Below, in pieces: positions 53,137-62,291 of a stretch of 64,000 nt of DNA. The number at the start of each line of letters is the position of its first letter. The first letter of the stretch is position 1. Source of the DNA: Methanosarcina flavescens (GTDB lineage: Archaea; Halobacteriota; Methanosarcinia; Methanosarcinales; Methanosarcinaceae); contig NZ_CP032683.1 of the NCBI RefSeq assembly GCF_001304615.2, positions 1,922,001 to 1,986,000 on the forward strand. Reading direction: 5' to 3'. The position numbers were made by a program, and so were the translations under genes. Below the pieces are notes generated by a model that was given only the letters and a program-made list of their open reading frames with translations, searched no databases and was not told the origin of the DNA.

Positions 53137-54240
53137 TTAAACTTCATTCTTTACAGTCTCAAAAGCCCTGATAACTTTTTCGTTCTGCTCCGGAGTCCCG
53201 ACTGTTACCCTGATAAAAGTGTCTCCTGCCCCCCTGAAGGAGTCACAGGAACGTACAATAATTCCTTTTTTCAGGAGGCTCTGTGTAACAGCTTTTGCTT
53301 TTAAAGGAGCAACGTCTACAAGTACAAAGTTTGCCTGAGAAGGATAAGCCGTAAAAGGAATCTTTTCTTTCAGATATTCTCTGCCCACTCTTGTGATTTC
53401 TATGCTCTTTCTCAGGTGGTCAACATCCGAAAGGGCAGCTATTCCTGCTTTTAACGCCGGAAGGCTTACTGAGAACGGAGTTGCTGCCTTTATATACTCT
53501 TTTGCCAACCACTCGGGCATGATTCCGTAACCTAGCCGTAGACCTGCAAGCCCGAATGCCTTGGAAAAGGTTCTGCCCACAACAAGATTATCGTATTCCC
53601 TTACAAGTTCAGCAAGGTTCCTGTCCGCAAACTCGACATATGCTTCGTCAACGAACACAAGAGCTCTTGTATTTTCAAGGATTATCCTCAAATCGTTTTC
53701 AGGAAGGAGATTCCCAGAAGGATTATTGGGAGAGCAGAGGAAGATTATTTTTGTCCTTTCTGACTGAGCTTCCAGAACTTTTTCAAGATCAAGTGAAAAA
53801 TCCTGTTTTCTCCTGACAAAAACCGGTTTTCCTCCGCATGCCCTTGCTGGCAGCTCGTAATAGGCAAAAGTCGGAGTAGGAACTATGACCTCATCTCCTT
53901 TTTCAATGATCAGCCTGCAAAGCCCATCAAGAAGCCCATCCATTCCCGGTCCTGAGGCTATGAGGTTTGAAACCGGAAAACCTGTGTATTTCGAGAGAGC
54001 TTCCCTGAGTTCTATAGCATCCGCTGAGGGGTAAATATTTGCGCAGGGAGCTGCATCCACCATCGCCTGAACAGCTTTCGAAGAGGGTCCAAGCGGGTTT
54101 TCATTTGAGCCAAGTTTGATGATCGAAGCTGGATCAAGCCCGTAAGCAGAAGCTATTTCTTCAATGGATTTTCCTGGAACGTACTCTGCAATATCAAAGA
54201 TCTCTTTTTTTATAAGTTCAGGCTTGCTCAAGAACATCAA
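53137..54240 (-). CDS. hisC: Histidinol-phosphate aminotransferase
   Basis: 367 residues. PLP aminotransferase of histidine synthesis (archaeal forms may also act on aromatic amino acids). The start SNENPLGPS, the core [11 protein letters not shown], and the PLP lysine in [17 protein letters not shown] are typical. It starts 23 bp inside argD, so the two are translationally linked. Two adjacent ATGs make the start ambiguous by one residue. Confidence 0.93.
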   Translation of the reverse strand: MMFLSKPELIKKEIFDIAEYVPGKSIEEIASAYGLDPASIIKLGSNENPLGPSSKAVQAMVDAAPCANIYPSADAIELREALSKYTGFPVSNLIASGPGMDGLLDGLCRLIIEKGDEVIVPTPTFAYYELPARACGGKPVFVRRKQDFSLDLEKVLEAQSERTKIIFLCSPNNPSGNLLPENDLRIILENTRALVFVDEAYVEFADRNLAELVREYDNLVVGRTFSKAFGLAGLRLGYGIMPEWLAKEYIKAATPFSVSLPALKAGIAALSDVDHLRKSIEITRVGREYLKEKIPFTAYPSQANFVLVDVAPLKAKAVTQSLLKKGIIVRSCDSFRGAGDTFIRVTVGTPEQNEKVIRAFETVKNEV

Positions 54241-55450
54241 CTACCATATCGATCTGTTCTTTCGTAATCACAAGTGGAGGAACCAGACGGAGCACAGAAT
54301 CCGAAGTACAATTTAATAGCACGCCACATTTCCTTGCAAACTCTACAAATTTGCTGCACGGATATTTTATCTCGACTCCTATCATAAGGCCTTTACCACG
54401 GACTTCTACAACGTCCTCCCTGTCCATGTTCCTGAGTTTCCCCATGAAGTAAGCCCCGTTTTCTTTCGAGCGCTTAAGGAGCTCTTCTTCGCGAATTGCT
54501 TCGACCGAGGCAAGTGCGGCTGCACAGGCAAGTGGCCCGCCTCCGAAGGTAGAAGCATGCTGTCCGCGCCCAAAGCTGAGTCCCTCCCTAGCTGCGATAG
54601 CACCCATTGGGAAGCCTCCTCCTATTGCTTTTGCCATGCTCATGATATCAGGTTCCACGCCGAATTGCTCTTTACAGAACCATGTGCCTGTCCTTCCAAA
54701 GCCTGTCTGCACTTCGTCAAAGATAAGGAGGGTTCCGGTTTCGTCACAGATTTCCCTGACCTCTTTGAGGTAATAGGGATCCGGGATATTTACTCCGCCT
54801 TCGCCCTGAATGGGCTCAAGAATAACGGCTGCCGTATTTTCCGAAATAGCCTGCCTGATAGCCTCAGCATTGGAGTACGGGACGAAAGTGGTCTCGGAAC
54901 TTACGGGAGGCATGAAAGGGTCCCTGTACATGCTCTTGTGGGTTACGCTGAGTGCTCCTATAGTCCTGCCGTGGAAGGAATGTTCAGCTGCGATGAAGGC
55001 GCTTTTTCCCGAAGCCACGCGGGCAAGTTTCATTGCAGATTCAACAGCTTCAGCGCCTGAGTTACAGAAAAAAACACGCTCCATACCTGTTATTGAGACC
55101 AAGGTTTCTGCAAGCTCGGCCTGAATTTCAGTATAATAAAGGTTGGAGACGTGCATCAGTTTCTCAGCCTGAGCCTGGATTGCTCTGACAACCCTCGGGT
55201 GGCAGTGCCCAACATTGTTTACTGCAATCCCTGCTACGCAGTCAATATATTCTTTTCCATAAATATCCCTGACAATTGCTCCCTTCCCTTCTGAGAGTAC
55301 AAGGGGCTGGCGCCCATAGGTCTGCATGACGCATTTTGAATCTTTTTCTATGATTGAATCATATTTTGCCTGTAGATCCTCAGGCTCTGAGACAATCTCA
55401 GATTTTATAATATTCTCTGTCAACTGAATTCCTTCCTGAAATTTGTTCAT
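54218..55450 (-). CDS. argD: Acetylornithine aminotransferase (class III)
   Basis: 410 residues. PLP enzyme that converts N-acetylglutamate semialdehyde to acetylornithine. [32 protein letters not shown] and the PLP lysine in [11 protein letters not shown] are the class III set. The 30-residue lead before [10 protein letters not shown] is longer than in most bacterial ArgD. Overlaps hisC. The 500 bp upstream are mostly AT-rich. Confidence 0.92.
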   Translation of the reverse strand: MNKFQEGIQLTENIIKSEIVSEPEDLQAKYDSIIEKDSKCVMQTYGRQPLVLSEGKGAIVRDIYGKEYIDCVAGIAVNNVGHCHPRVVRAIQAQAEKLMHVSNLYYTEIQAELAETLVSITGMERVFFCNSGAEAVESAMKLARVASGKSAFIAAEHSFHGRTIGALSVTHKSMYRDPFMPPVSSETTFVPYSNAEAIRQAISENTAAVILEPIQGEGGVNIPDPYYLKEVREICDETGTLLIFDEVQTGFGRTGTWFCKEQFGVEPDIMSMAKAIGGGFPMGAIAAREGLSFGRGQHASTFGGGPLACAAALASVEAIREEELLKRSKENGAYFMGKLRNMDREDVVEVRGKGLMIGVEIKYPCSKFVEFARKCGVLLNCTSDSVLRLVPPLVITKEQIDMVVDVLEQA

Positions 55451-55806
55451 TTTAACTGATCGAAAAATCTGGCGAATAAAGTTTGGATTATCTTGAATAT
55501 GTCAATCAAGAAATTCTAATAACTTGAATTAGATATGCTATTGAAATCCTGGGAAATATTCTCTCTGAGTATTTAAGAGATTTGCAATTAATCTCACGTT
55601 TGAGTTTCAAAATCGAATTTCACAATCTAATTCCGTGGTTGAATATTATAATTAAAATTCAAAGCCCGACTCCACATTTAATCATTTTTTTATTTTATTC
55701 AGAGTTCGGTTTTCTCCAGAATCCAGATAATTCCCTGATTCCCTAAGAATGTTACTGCTCCTTCTCAAAAAAAAGATGTTTTCCCACAATTTTTTGTCCC
55801 TGGGGT

Positions 55807-55932
55807 ATGAGCTTACATTCTGCAGAGGCAGAATTTGACGCATTTGGAATTGAAATTAAGAAAAAGGCTATGATTAAAGAAAATTCCAGATTTTTCAGGG
55901 TATCAAAAACTCGATACTGCTGGTCGAACTGA
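55807..55932 (+). CDS. Possible 41-residue small ORF
   Basis: ATG at 55807 opens a frame (SLHSAEAEFDAFGIEIKKK near the start, RYCWSN at the end) with coding-like composition. The frame is open further upstream to a TAA about 20 codons earlier, so it may be a gene remnant. No strong ribosome site. The rest of 55451-55952 holds nothing I can support. Confidence 0.25.
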   Translation: MSLHSAEAEFDAFGIEIKKKAMIKENSRFFRVSKTRYCWSN

Positions 55933-55952
55933 TGTCTCAGGTTAATTCCTGA

Positions 55953-57092
55953 TTATTCTCCGGATTTTTGCTCCTTTCTGTAAGCCCTGGCTCCTGTGAA
56001 GCGTCTGCTTCTTTCCAGTGCTCGGGCTCTGGCAGTTTTTCGTTTTCTACCAGGCACAAAAATACTTCCGGGATTCGCGCTTGATTTAATAGGTGAGTTC
56101 TCTTCTACCTGATCTGCTACTTTGATGGGTTCTGCCGGAGGTAAGTTTTCAGGCAACTCACGCTTTTCTCTCATGAATACTTTCCCTAAAGCGTTGACCT
56201 CTGCAAGAGCGGGCTTTTCTGCGGCGTCCCGTAAGAAAGACACTCCTGAAGGCGCTTTTATTGTGCCGTCTACCCTTGCATTTTCATGCAGTATTACTGA
56301 GTCGGCTTTTATTCCGCCAAAAATCCGGCTATTCCGACCGATCTGTACAGATCCTTTTGAATAAAGATTGCCATAGATAGTGCTGTTTTCCCCTATGTTG
56401 ACCTTGCCTTCTGAGTAAATGCTCCCTTTGAGGGTAAGATTTTCCCCTGTGTCAACGGCATGTGCCCTGATATTTCCTGTTAAATGGCAGTTGTTCCCGA
56501 TTATAGTTTCCCCACCAACATTAATAGTTTCAGGGGAAAGCTTTGCATCGGCAGGTATAATCAATATATTTTCACCAAGCTCCCTTATTTCAAAGTCCTC
56601 ATCGTCTTCGGAATCTTCAAAGAGCTCTTCTACAGCCTTTTCGATTTCTTCGCCTTTACCAAGGCGCATCATTTCCTTTATGTAAAGGAATAAAAATATG
56701 ATTACAGGGACTGGATTCCTTACCACTATCCATCCTTTGGCTTCGAACCCTCCTCGAATTTTAACTTCTTTTCCTACGTCAAGATCCCCTTCTACGAACA
56801 GCTTCCCATCAATTGTTACAAATTCTCCCAGATAGGCGTTTCTGCCGACCTCCACCTTGCTTCCCAGCTTTGACCACATGTCAACTCTGATGTCAGAACT
56901 AGCCGCGATATCCCCGGTAACGGTCACTCCTTCTCCCATTATAACTGTATCGCCGAATATGCTGTATCCAATATTAGAGTGATTGCCGACAATAACGTCT
57001 CCCTTGACTGTAATCCTGTTTGCTTCGACTCTGGTGTTATCTGGAACCAGGAAGTACTTTAGAATTTGTTCTGGCTCTGGAATAGTGCTCAC
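55953..57092 (-). CDS. Bactofilin-like / left-handed beta-helix scaffold protein
   Basis: 379 residues. Two blocks of short beta-strand repeats (VKGDVIVGNHSNIGYSIFGD onward, about 28-115; IGNNCHLTGNIRAHAV onward, about 190-280) with the hexapeptide-like spacing of polymer-forming bactofilins. Between them a hydrophobic segment PVPVIIFLFLYIKEM (about 128-142) and an acidic stretch; the C-terminus is basic (RKRKTARARALERSRRF). It could assemble at the membrane; no catalytic motif. GTG start. The double-helix layout with a central hydrophobic hinge is unusual for classical bactofilins. Confidence 0.7.
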   Translation of the reverse strand: MSTIPEPEQILKYFLVPDNTRVEANRITVKGDVIVGNHSNIGYSIFGDTVIMGEGVTVTGDIAASSDIRVDMWSKLGSKVEVGRNAYLGEFVTIDGKLFVEGDLDVGKEVKIRGGFEAKGWIVVRNPVPVIIFLFLYIKEMMRLGKGEEIEKAVEELFEDSEDDEDFEIRELGENILIIPADAKLSPETINVGGETIIGNNCHLTGNIRAHAVDTGENLTLKGSIYSEGKVNIGENSTIYGNLYSKGSVQIGRNSRIFGGIKADSVILHENARVDGTIKAPSGVSFLRDAAEKPALAEVNALGKVFMREKRELPENLPPAEPIKVADQVEENSPIKSSANPGSIFVPGRKRKTARARALERSRRFTGARAYRKEQKSGE

Positions 57093-57389
57093 TCTCCGGG
57101 AAACTGCTATCTCTTTAATCTCTGGATTTCAGGGTTGAAACTGCTCTTTTAAAGGGCTTTTTTATGAGTAGTATTCATTCAAAAGTTACTATCTAACATA
57201 TATTCTTATTCATTTTATTCTTTCATAGGATATTTCATCAATATAAATAGCGTTTTATATACTGTATTTAACTATATGTAAATTTGTGTAAAACTTAAAG
57301 AATTCAATCCTCAGCATAAAGTTTTATATTTATTTTCCTTTTTCTGCGTCTATTTTATATCTTGAAAGATTCTTTTTGAAATTTCGGGT

Positions 57390-57872
57390 TCATTTTTCTT
57401 TTTTCGAAGCAACTCCTGCTCTTACATCTACAGCTGCCCCGCTGTCAAAAGCCATAATTTCTGCAGGAGATAGAAGCAATTGCCCTGTTGCGAGCAGTCT
57501 GTCAGCTTCATCTATAACGAGTACCTCTTCGCCTGCCCTCAGTTCAGGATCAATTTCAACTACATGTTTTATAAAAGCGGTTTTACCTTTCTCTACAAAA
57601 GGAGCAGCTTCCTCCGAGACTACGACCCTGAGCCTTTTTCCCGGCAAAAGCTTATGGACAACGGAAGCACCTTCAATACTGAGGGTAAAAAAGCCATCCT
57701 TTGCTCTTGCCGTAGCTATACGCTTTCCTGAATGAAGGACCTGGCGTATTCTTTTTGTCCTTGATAACTGGAATGTTGAGCCGTCAGGAAAGAGTTCTTT
57801 TCCTATGCCTTTTCCGAACTGATAATCCGCAATCATGCGGACTCTGGTAAGTCTTTCGGTGTTACTATTCAT
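57390..57872 (-). CDS. PUA-domain RNA-binding protein
   Basis: 160 residues. An N-terminal alpha/beta segment (RVRMIADYQFGKGIGKELFP) is followed by a PUA domain with GKRIATARAKDGFFTLS and GEEVLVIDEADRLLATGQLLLS, where the terminal hydrophobic strand pair is typical. Similar stand-alone proteins are archaeal and resemble the C-terminal part of archaeosine tRNA-guanine transglycosylase. Target RNA unknown. No nearby partner. Confidence 0.8.
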   Translation of the reverse strand: MNSNTERLTRVRMIADYQFGKGIGKELFPDGSTFQLSRTKRIRQVLHSGKRIATARAKDGFFTLSIEGASVVHKLLPGKRLRVVVSEEAAPFVEKGKTAFIKHVVEIDPELRAGEEVLVIDEADRLLATGQLLLSPAEIMAFDSGAAVDVRAGVASKKEK

Positions 57873-58269
57873 GGGACTAGGTAATATGTGCAGACCTTAA
57901 AGCAATTCCGGTTATTCCAATCTTCCGGATTTGTACTGAAGGTAATACGCGCTTCAGGCTGCTCAAAATTCTCCTATAAATTTTTGCCTCAAATTTTTCC
58001 AACATGATGTATATTTTTAGTACATTATCCCCCGCTCGAGAATACTAAGTTTCCTTCTTTAATCTCGCTCTTTATCCTGCTGACATCGTTTGTTCTTTTA
58101 ACCTTCCTTCTTTATTATCTTTTATCATGAATTTTTTGTTTTCATGACTAGCAAAAATATTAAGAAGTAGGAGCACCAATCTATTAACTGGTTTATGAAA
58201 ATTAGAATGTGCATATGCTAGGAAATTTAAACTGCTTGTGGTCTCAAGAAGGCAAAAGAGGGAATTCCC
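57873..58269. other. Intergenic, nothing supported
   Basis: AT-rich divergent gap between the PUA and ribbon-helix-helix genes. A GAGGGA ribosome site for the next gene lies at its right end. No RNA or promoter stands out. Confidence 0.4.
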
Positions 58270-59379
58270 TTGATAGTTCGAAAAAATATCTCTATTGACC
58301 AGTCCTACGTGGATAAATTAAAACCCTTTCTGGAGAAAAATAATGGAAATTTAAGTGCGGCAATAAGGGATGCTATCGAAACTGCTTCTCTCTCTCTGGC
58401 TGGAAGCACCGTTGAAAGTGGGGAAAAGGACTCAGGTAAGGTTTCACAGAATGCTGAATTCCGTAACAAGTTGATTGAGGACGATGAATTCCTTCTTGTT
58501 CATCATACGCTGCTTGAATGGCTTATAAAGAAGACTTCAGGGTTATTAATTGATGAATCCATTGTATATGAAATAATCAATCCTTATAAAATAAAACGGA
58601 TCTCTGACATTGTCAGTTACATAAACTCGCTCAACGAAAAAATGGGCTGGAAAATTAAGGTTGATGCAGAATATAGTCAGGATTCGGAACCGGAATCTGC
58701 AAGTCTTACTCTCTCTAACGGGAACCCCTACTTCAGGGAAATTATGGCTCACAACCTGGCTCTTTATCTGGCAAAACAAATGAAACTGGATGTTCAGGGT
58801 CTTTTCTGCAAATCAAATGTGACAAAGATTTATTTTAAAAGATTTGAGTTTCTTGATTATCAAAAAGTCCCTAAAGGACTTGATAAATATTTTGGGCAAA
58901 TGGAGATTGTCTTCCGGGAAATCCAGAAAAAACCGGAGTTCTGGAAAAACCTTATCAAAATCTATAAGCAGCAGAATTATCAGAGGCTCAGCATAAACAG
59001 AAAAACTTTCGAGGCTTTTGTCTCAGGGGATCTCCCATCCTTGGCTGAAATAACAAGGGATTTTGAACTGGATACAGGCAAGCCTCCTGAAGCTTTCACT
59101 CTTGCTGAGCATATTATGATTTTCAAAGAAGTTTACCTGACAGACAGCATAGGTAGTGATATTGAAATTTGTACGGTAAAAGGCAGAGAATATGTGAAAC
59201 TCATTCATGACTATTCTGATAAAAAAGTCTGTGAGATTATTACAAAGTATTATTCAAACATCCTCAAGTCTACTGGCTACCCTTTTACAGTTACTACCAA
59301 CCCCCATATGATCCTGTTCGTGTTCGGGAAAATGCCAGGTTCCACTTGTTTTTCTGAATTGAATACTCTGGAATCCTGA
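58270..59379 (+). CDS. Ribbon-helix-helix protein of unknown function
   Basis: 369 residues. The first 45 (VRKNISIDQSYVDKLKPFLE, then NLSAAIRDAIETA) form a ribbon-helix-helix DNA-binding motif like CopG/NikR. The remaining 320 residues are an unrecognised mixed alpha/beta region, with a middle part (RFEFLDYQKVPKGLDKYFG) and a C-terminal strand-helix pattern that may be a ligand-sensing domain. TTG start with GAGGGA about 8 nt upstream. Probably a transcription regulator; ligand and targets unknown. The next gene begins 67 bp later on the same strand. Confidence 0.65.
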   Translation: MIVRKNISIDQSYVDKLKPFLEKNNGNLSAAIRDAIETASLSLAGSTVESGEKDSGKVSQNAEFRNKLIEDDEFLLVHHTLLEWLIKKTSGLLIDESIVYEIINPYKIKRISDIVSYINSLNEKMGWKIKVDAEYSQDSEPESASLTLSNGNPYFREIMAHNLALYLAKQMKLDVQGLFCKSNVTKIYFKRFEFLDYQKVPKGLDKYFGQMEIVFREIQKKPEFWKNLIKIYKQQNYQRLSINRKTFEAFVSGDLPSLAEITRDFELDTGKPPEAFTLAEHIMIFKEVYLTDSIGSDIEICTVKGREYVKLIHDYSDKKVCEIITKYYSNILKSTGYPFTVTTNPHMILFVFGKMPGSTCFSELNTLES

Positions 59380-59446
59380 CTTTATCGATTCTCTAATATT
59401 CATTAAGATAGATAAATTCATATGTAGGAGTTCCCTATCCTTTTTC

Positions 59447-60013
59447 ATGAGTGATGTAATTTTGCTCTGGGACTGCCCTCTTCTCTTTGAGAAACTATTT
59501 GTGGAGTATGGGCTTGAATGCAGTCGTGCGCTCTCAACGTCCCTTGGTACTCCTTACTTTCCTGCCTGCAAGGTTCTGATCCTGCCGACAGGTTTTGCAA
59601 ATAAACAATATACAAAAACAGGCACAGGACTCGCACGCGGCAAGCAATCCCTCGAAAAATTCGTGAAAAAAGGGGGAACTCTTCTTGTTTTCAGTCCCCT
59701 GGTACCGGAATACGAATATGAATGGCTTCCTTTTTCTCTGAAGTATATAATGGAAGAGAACCCATGCACACCTCAGCCTGTAGGTAGTCACGATGCCCAG
59801 AAGCTAGTGGAAAACCTTGTCCTTCCTGCAGGATGCGACGGTTACTTTTCAGAGACCGATGCCGATGTCGTGCTCAAGGATGACAAGGGAAGGCCAATAA
59901 TGGTCGTAAAAGGGATTGGAGAGGGCTTGATTGTTGCAACTACTATACATGAATTCCCTGCAGCCGGATTCTTTAAGTGCAGGGTTGAATGTACAAAAAA
60001 AGTGAAAGCCTGA
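59447..60013 (+). CDS. Conserved protein of GATase-like fold, function unknown
   Basis: 188 residues. Pattern resembles a class I glutamine-amidotransferase-like fold: CPLLFEKLFVEYGLECSR, then PACKVLILPTGFAN, and GKQSLEKFVKKGGTLLVFSP, a typical strand-turn after the nucleophile region, but the Cys-His-Glu triad is not evident. No signal peptide. May be co-transcribed with the ribbon-helix-helix gene. Downstream DNA (60014-60120) is A-rich like several other 3-prime flanks here. Confidence 0.55.
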   Translation: MSDVILLWDCPLLFEKLFVEYGLECSRALSTSLGTPYFPACKVLILPTGFANKQYTKTGTGLARGKQSLEKFVKKGGTLLVFSPLVPEYEYEWLPFSLKYIMEENPCTPQPVGSHDAQKLVENLVLPAGCDGYFSETDADVVLKDDKGRPIMVVKGIGEGLIVATTIHEFPAAGFFKCRVECTKKVKA

Positions 60014-60176
60014 AATAAAAAACAGGATAAAAACTAGAAAAGGTCATAGATTTAGGCAAAAACCAAAAAATGTCATAAACTTAAACAAATACCAGAAATA
60101 AACATAAGTTAACTCTCAATAAAATAGACATTTACACGCAATAAACAGCCACAGCCGGCAGTCGGTTTATTAACTC

Positions 60177-60477
60177 TCACTTTATTTTTTTTACATTTTT
60201 GTCCTTTTTATACTGATTCCCGAGTTTTTGTATTTCCTCAACTTCGTTCTCCAGTTTAATTACGAAGAATCCGAAGCAGGGCTTTATAAACTGGAATATA
60301 ATATCAGTTCTTGAGAAGCCAACAGGGGATGTCATACCAAGCAAGGTAATACCTTTACCTTATACCCACCAGGCACAAGGTATACGTCCTCAGAATGCTC
60401 TTTAATGTAATTTTCGCATTTTTTGGAGTTGCATTTTTCAGGAGAATTTCATATCTGTATTCTCTTAAGCACGCCAT
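60177..60477 (-). pseudogene. DUF1894 paralogue with two single-base deletions
   Basis: Read with two +1 corrections the 301 bp give 100 codons: start ATG 60475-60477 (AGGGTG ribosome site 6 nt upstream), stop TGA 60177-60179. The product aligns with the intact DUF1894 gene at 61596: YRYEILLKNATPK against MKYEILLQRISFK, YIKEHSEDVYLVPGGYK against YIEKNSDEVYYVSPGYK, KPCFGFFVIKLEN against KPCHGSFVLSIEN. Frame breaks lie in A-runs at about 60411-60414 and 60354-60356. Either a decaying gene or homopolymer sequencing errors. A minus-strand TATA-like TATATTATT lies upstream. Confidence 0.7.
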
Positions 60478-60772
60478 TCTGCACCCTTTATGTCCTTATA
60501 TCAGCTCCAATGCTCTAACAGCCATTAATCCCTTAATTAACTGCTATTATTTTCATAAATTAAAATATAAAAAAATAATATATTAGGCATTTCATTCTGA
60601 AAAAGGGTTATAAGATTCTGTAAAGATTCTGCAAACCGTTACCTGATCCAGGTTATTCTATCCACTCTTCCTATATCGTCTCAGACACCAGATGATAGAA
60701 AATGGGAATAAATATCACCTGGAAGAGTAAGAGGTTTAAACCTGATGTCAACAATTTAATATATAAATTATT

Positions 60773-60908
60773 GATAAATGGGCTCTGTAGAAAACCTACT
60801 TAATCGTCATTAATAGACTTAAAGTTCTCAGCAAAATTGAATCAGGCAATTCAGTTTTAATTTGTTAAGATTGGTTATTTCAGAGGATTTCTACAGAGCC
60901 GATAAATG
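60773..60908. mobile_element. 120-bp MITE with 17-bp terminal inverted repeats and 8-bp target duplication
   Basis: The element is 60781-60900. Ends GGCTCTGTAGAAAACCT (60781-60797) and, reversed, GGCTCTGTAGAAATCCT (60884-60900) match at 16 of 17. GATAAATG flanks both sides (60773-60780 and 60901-60908), an exact 8-bp target site duplication. There is no ORF inside. The 8-bp duplication and GGCTCTGT-type ends are those of the IS6 family, so an IS6-like transposase probably moved it. Confidence 0.88.
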
Positions 60909-61140
60909 GGAGCGGCTAAAATTATATTCTGGAAAAATTGAGATAAGACTTGCTATGGAATTTTAAAACTGAAATAATATTAAAATTAGATTTTAAGAGA
61001 ATGAAACCTGGAAACATAAACTGGCTGAATTAAAGTATTATCCTACTTTTAAGAATTTATACCAAAGCTTTAATTGCAAAGGTTGAAATTAGGATTAACC
61101 CTACATTCTTAAAGATAAAACCTGTTAGAGATGAAATTTA

Positions 61141-61599
61141 ATGACTGGCGCAAAAGTGCTTCTTATGATGGGATGTCCTGAGGTCCCAATTCAAACAAGT
61201 ATTGCCCTGTATCTTTCCCACAAGCTCAATAAGTCAGGATTTGATGTGACTGTTGCTGGGAATAATGCCGTAATCAAGCTTGTAAAAGTTTCGGATTTCG
61301 ATGGCTATTATGTAAAAAAGATGGTAAATCTCGACAAAACCCTGGAGGATATTATTGAGAAAAGATTGGATTTCGATATCTGCTTTGCCTTTATGCACAA
61401 CGACTCTGGATTGACTTTTGCAGCGACAATGAGCGCCATTTCTAAGGCCAGAATGTACTCTGTAATTTTTGGCAAGAATGCGGAGGCTCTCGAAAGAGCC
61501 ATTGAGTTCGACTGTGTGAAAATAGTCGCAAGCGATGTTCATAATCCTATCCGGCTCAAGAATAAGCTGGATAAGGTAATTGAGGAGATAGTTAAATGA
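61141..61599 (+). CDS. DUF1890 methanogen-specific protein
   Basis: 152 residues. A Rossmann-like protein (VLLMMGCPEVPIQTSIALYL, DVTVAGNNAVIKLVKVSD, CFAFMHNDSGLTFAATMSA) found in methanogens and thought to be tied to methanogenesis; no reaction known. ATG start with GAGATG ribosome site. Its TGA overlaps the next ATG (ATGA), so it is translationally coupled to the DUF1894 gene, its usual partner. Flanking DNA has the MITE 230 bp upstream. Confidence 0.85.
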   Translation: MTGAKVLLMMGCPEVPIQTSIALYLSHKLNKSGFDVTVAGNNAVIKLVKVSDFDGYYVKKMVNLDKTLEDIIEKRLDFDICFAFMHNDSGLTFAATMSAISKARMYSVIFGKNAEALERAIEFDCVKIVASDVHNPIRLKNKLDKVIEEIVK

Positions 61600-61970
61600 G
61601 CTGTATTGAGCAGATGAAGTATGAAATCCTTCTGCAAAGGATAAGCTTTAAGGAAGCTAGAGAGTACATTGAGAAAAACTCTGATGAGGTTTACTATGTA
61701 TCCCCTGGCTACAAAATCTTTAAAGATTACTACATAATAGGAGTGCCGCCCATTGCAGTGGGCGCAAAGGGCAATGCTCTGATTTTCCCCTATACAAAGC
61801 CCTGTCACGGAAGCTTCGTCCTGAGCATCGAAAATGAGGACAGTGTAAAGGAGATCAACAGGCTCAGGGAGACCGAGAAGGAGATGGGAGCACTCTCACC
61901 GAAGAAAGGCAAACCTCCTAAACGCCCCAGAACACCTGCAACCAGTTATCAGGATATGTGGAAAGAATGA
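61596..61970 (+). CDS. DUF1894 methanogen-specific protein
   Basis: 124 residues. Conserved core KYEILLQRISFKEAREYIE, VSPGYKIFKDYYIIGVPP and TKPCHGSFVLSIEN; a basic Pro/Lys tail (KKGKPPKRPRTPA) follows. Starts within the DUF1890 stop. Function unknown, confined to methanogens. A decayed paralogue lies on the opposite strand at 60177-60477, across the MITE. Confidence 0.85.
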   Translation: MSCIEQMKYEILLQRISFKEAREYIEKNSDEVYYVSPGYKIFKDYYIIGVPPIAVGAKGNALIFPYTKPCHGSFVLSIENEDSVKEINRLRETEKEMGALSPKKGKPPKRPRTPATSYQDMWKE

Positions 61971-62060
61971 AATCCAGGAAACTGCATGTAATCAAGATGA
62001 CAGAATAATGGGAAAAGTTTCCAAAAATAGAGAAGAGTTGAGATCTCAACATAAGAAAGA

Positions 62061-62234
62061 ATAGGAAATTTAAGTACGGAAGGGAAAAATAGAGAATTTA
62101 AGCACGGAAGGGAAAAGGATAGAAAATTTAAGTTTGGAGTGAAAAGGATAGAAAACTTAAGTTTGGAGTGAAAAGGATAGAAAATTTAAGTTTGGAGGGA
62201 AAAGGATAGAAAATGTGAGTATGGAAGAAAAATG
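62061..62234. repeat. 29-bp minisatellite, six units
   Basis: Units start at 62061, 62089, 62119, 62148, 62177 and 62206. The consensus is ATAGAAAATTTAAGTTTGGA plus GTGAAAAGG; outer copies are degenerate. It lies between the convergent DUF1894 and purM genes and is purine-rich on the plus strand. Nothing else is seen in 61971-62291. Confidence 0.85.
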
Positions 62235-62291
62235 TCTGGGAAAAAATTCCTCTTATTTTCCTTGAGGTTTTGATAATTATATCTTGTGTTT

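Noticed and set aside
60395-60586. 63-codon plus-strand frame
   Set aside because: It lies opposite the DUF1894 pseudogene and its promoter, and the minus-strand reading has clear homology.
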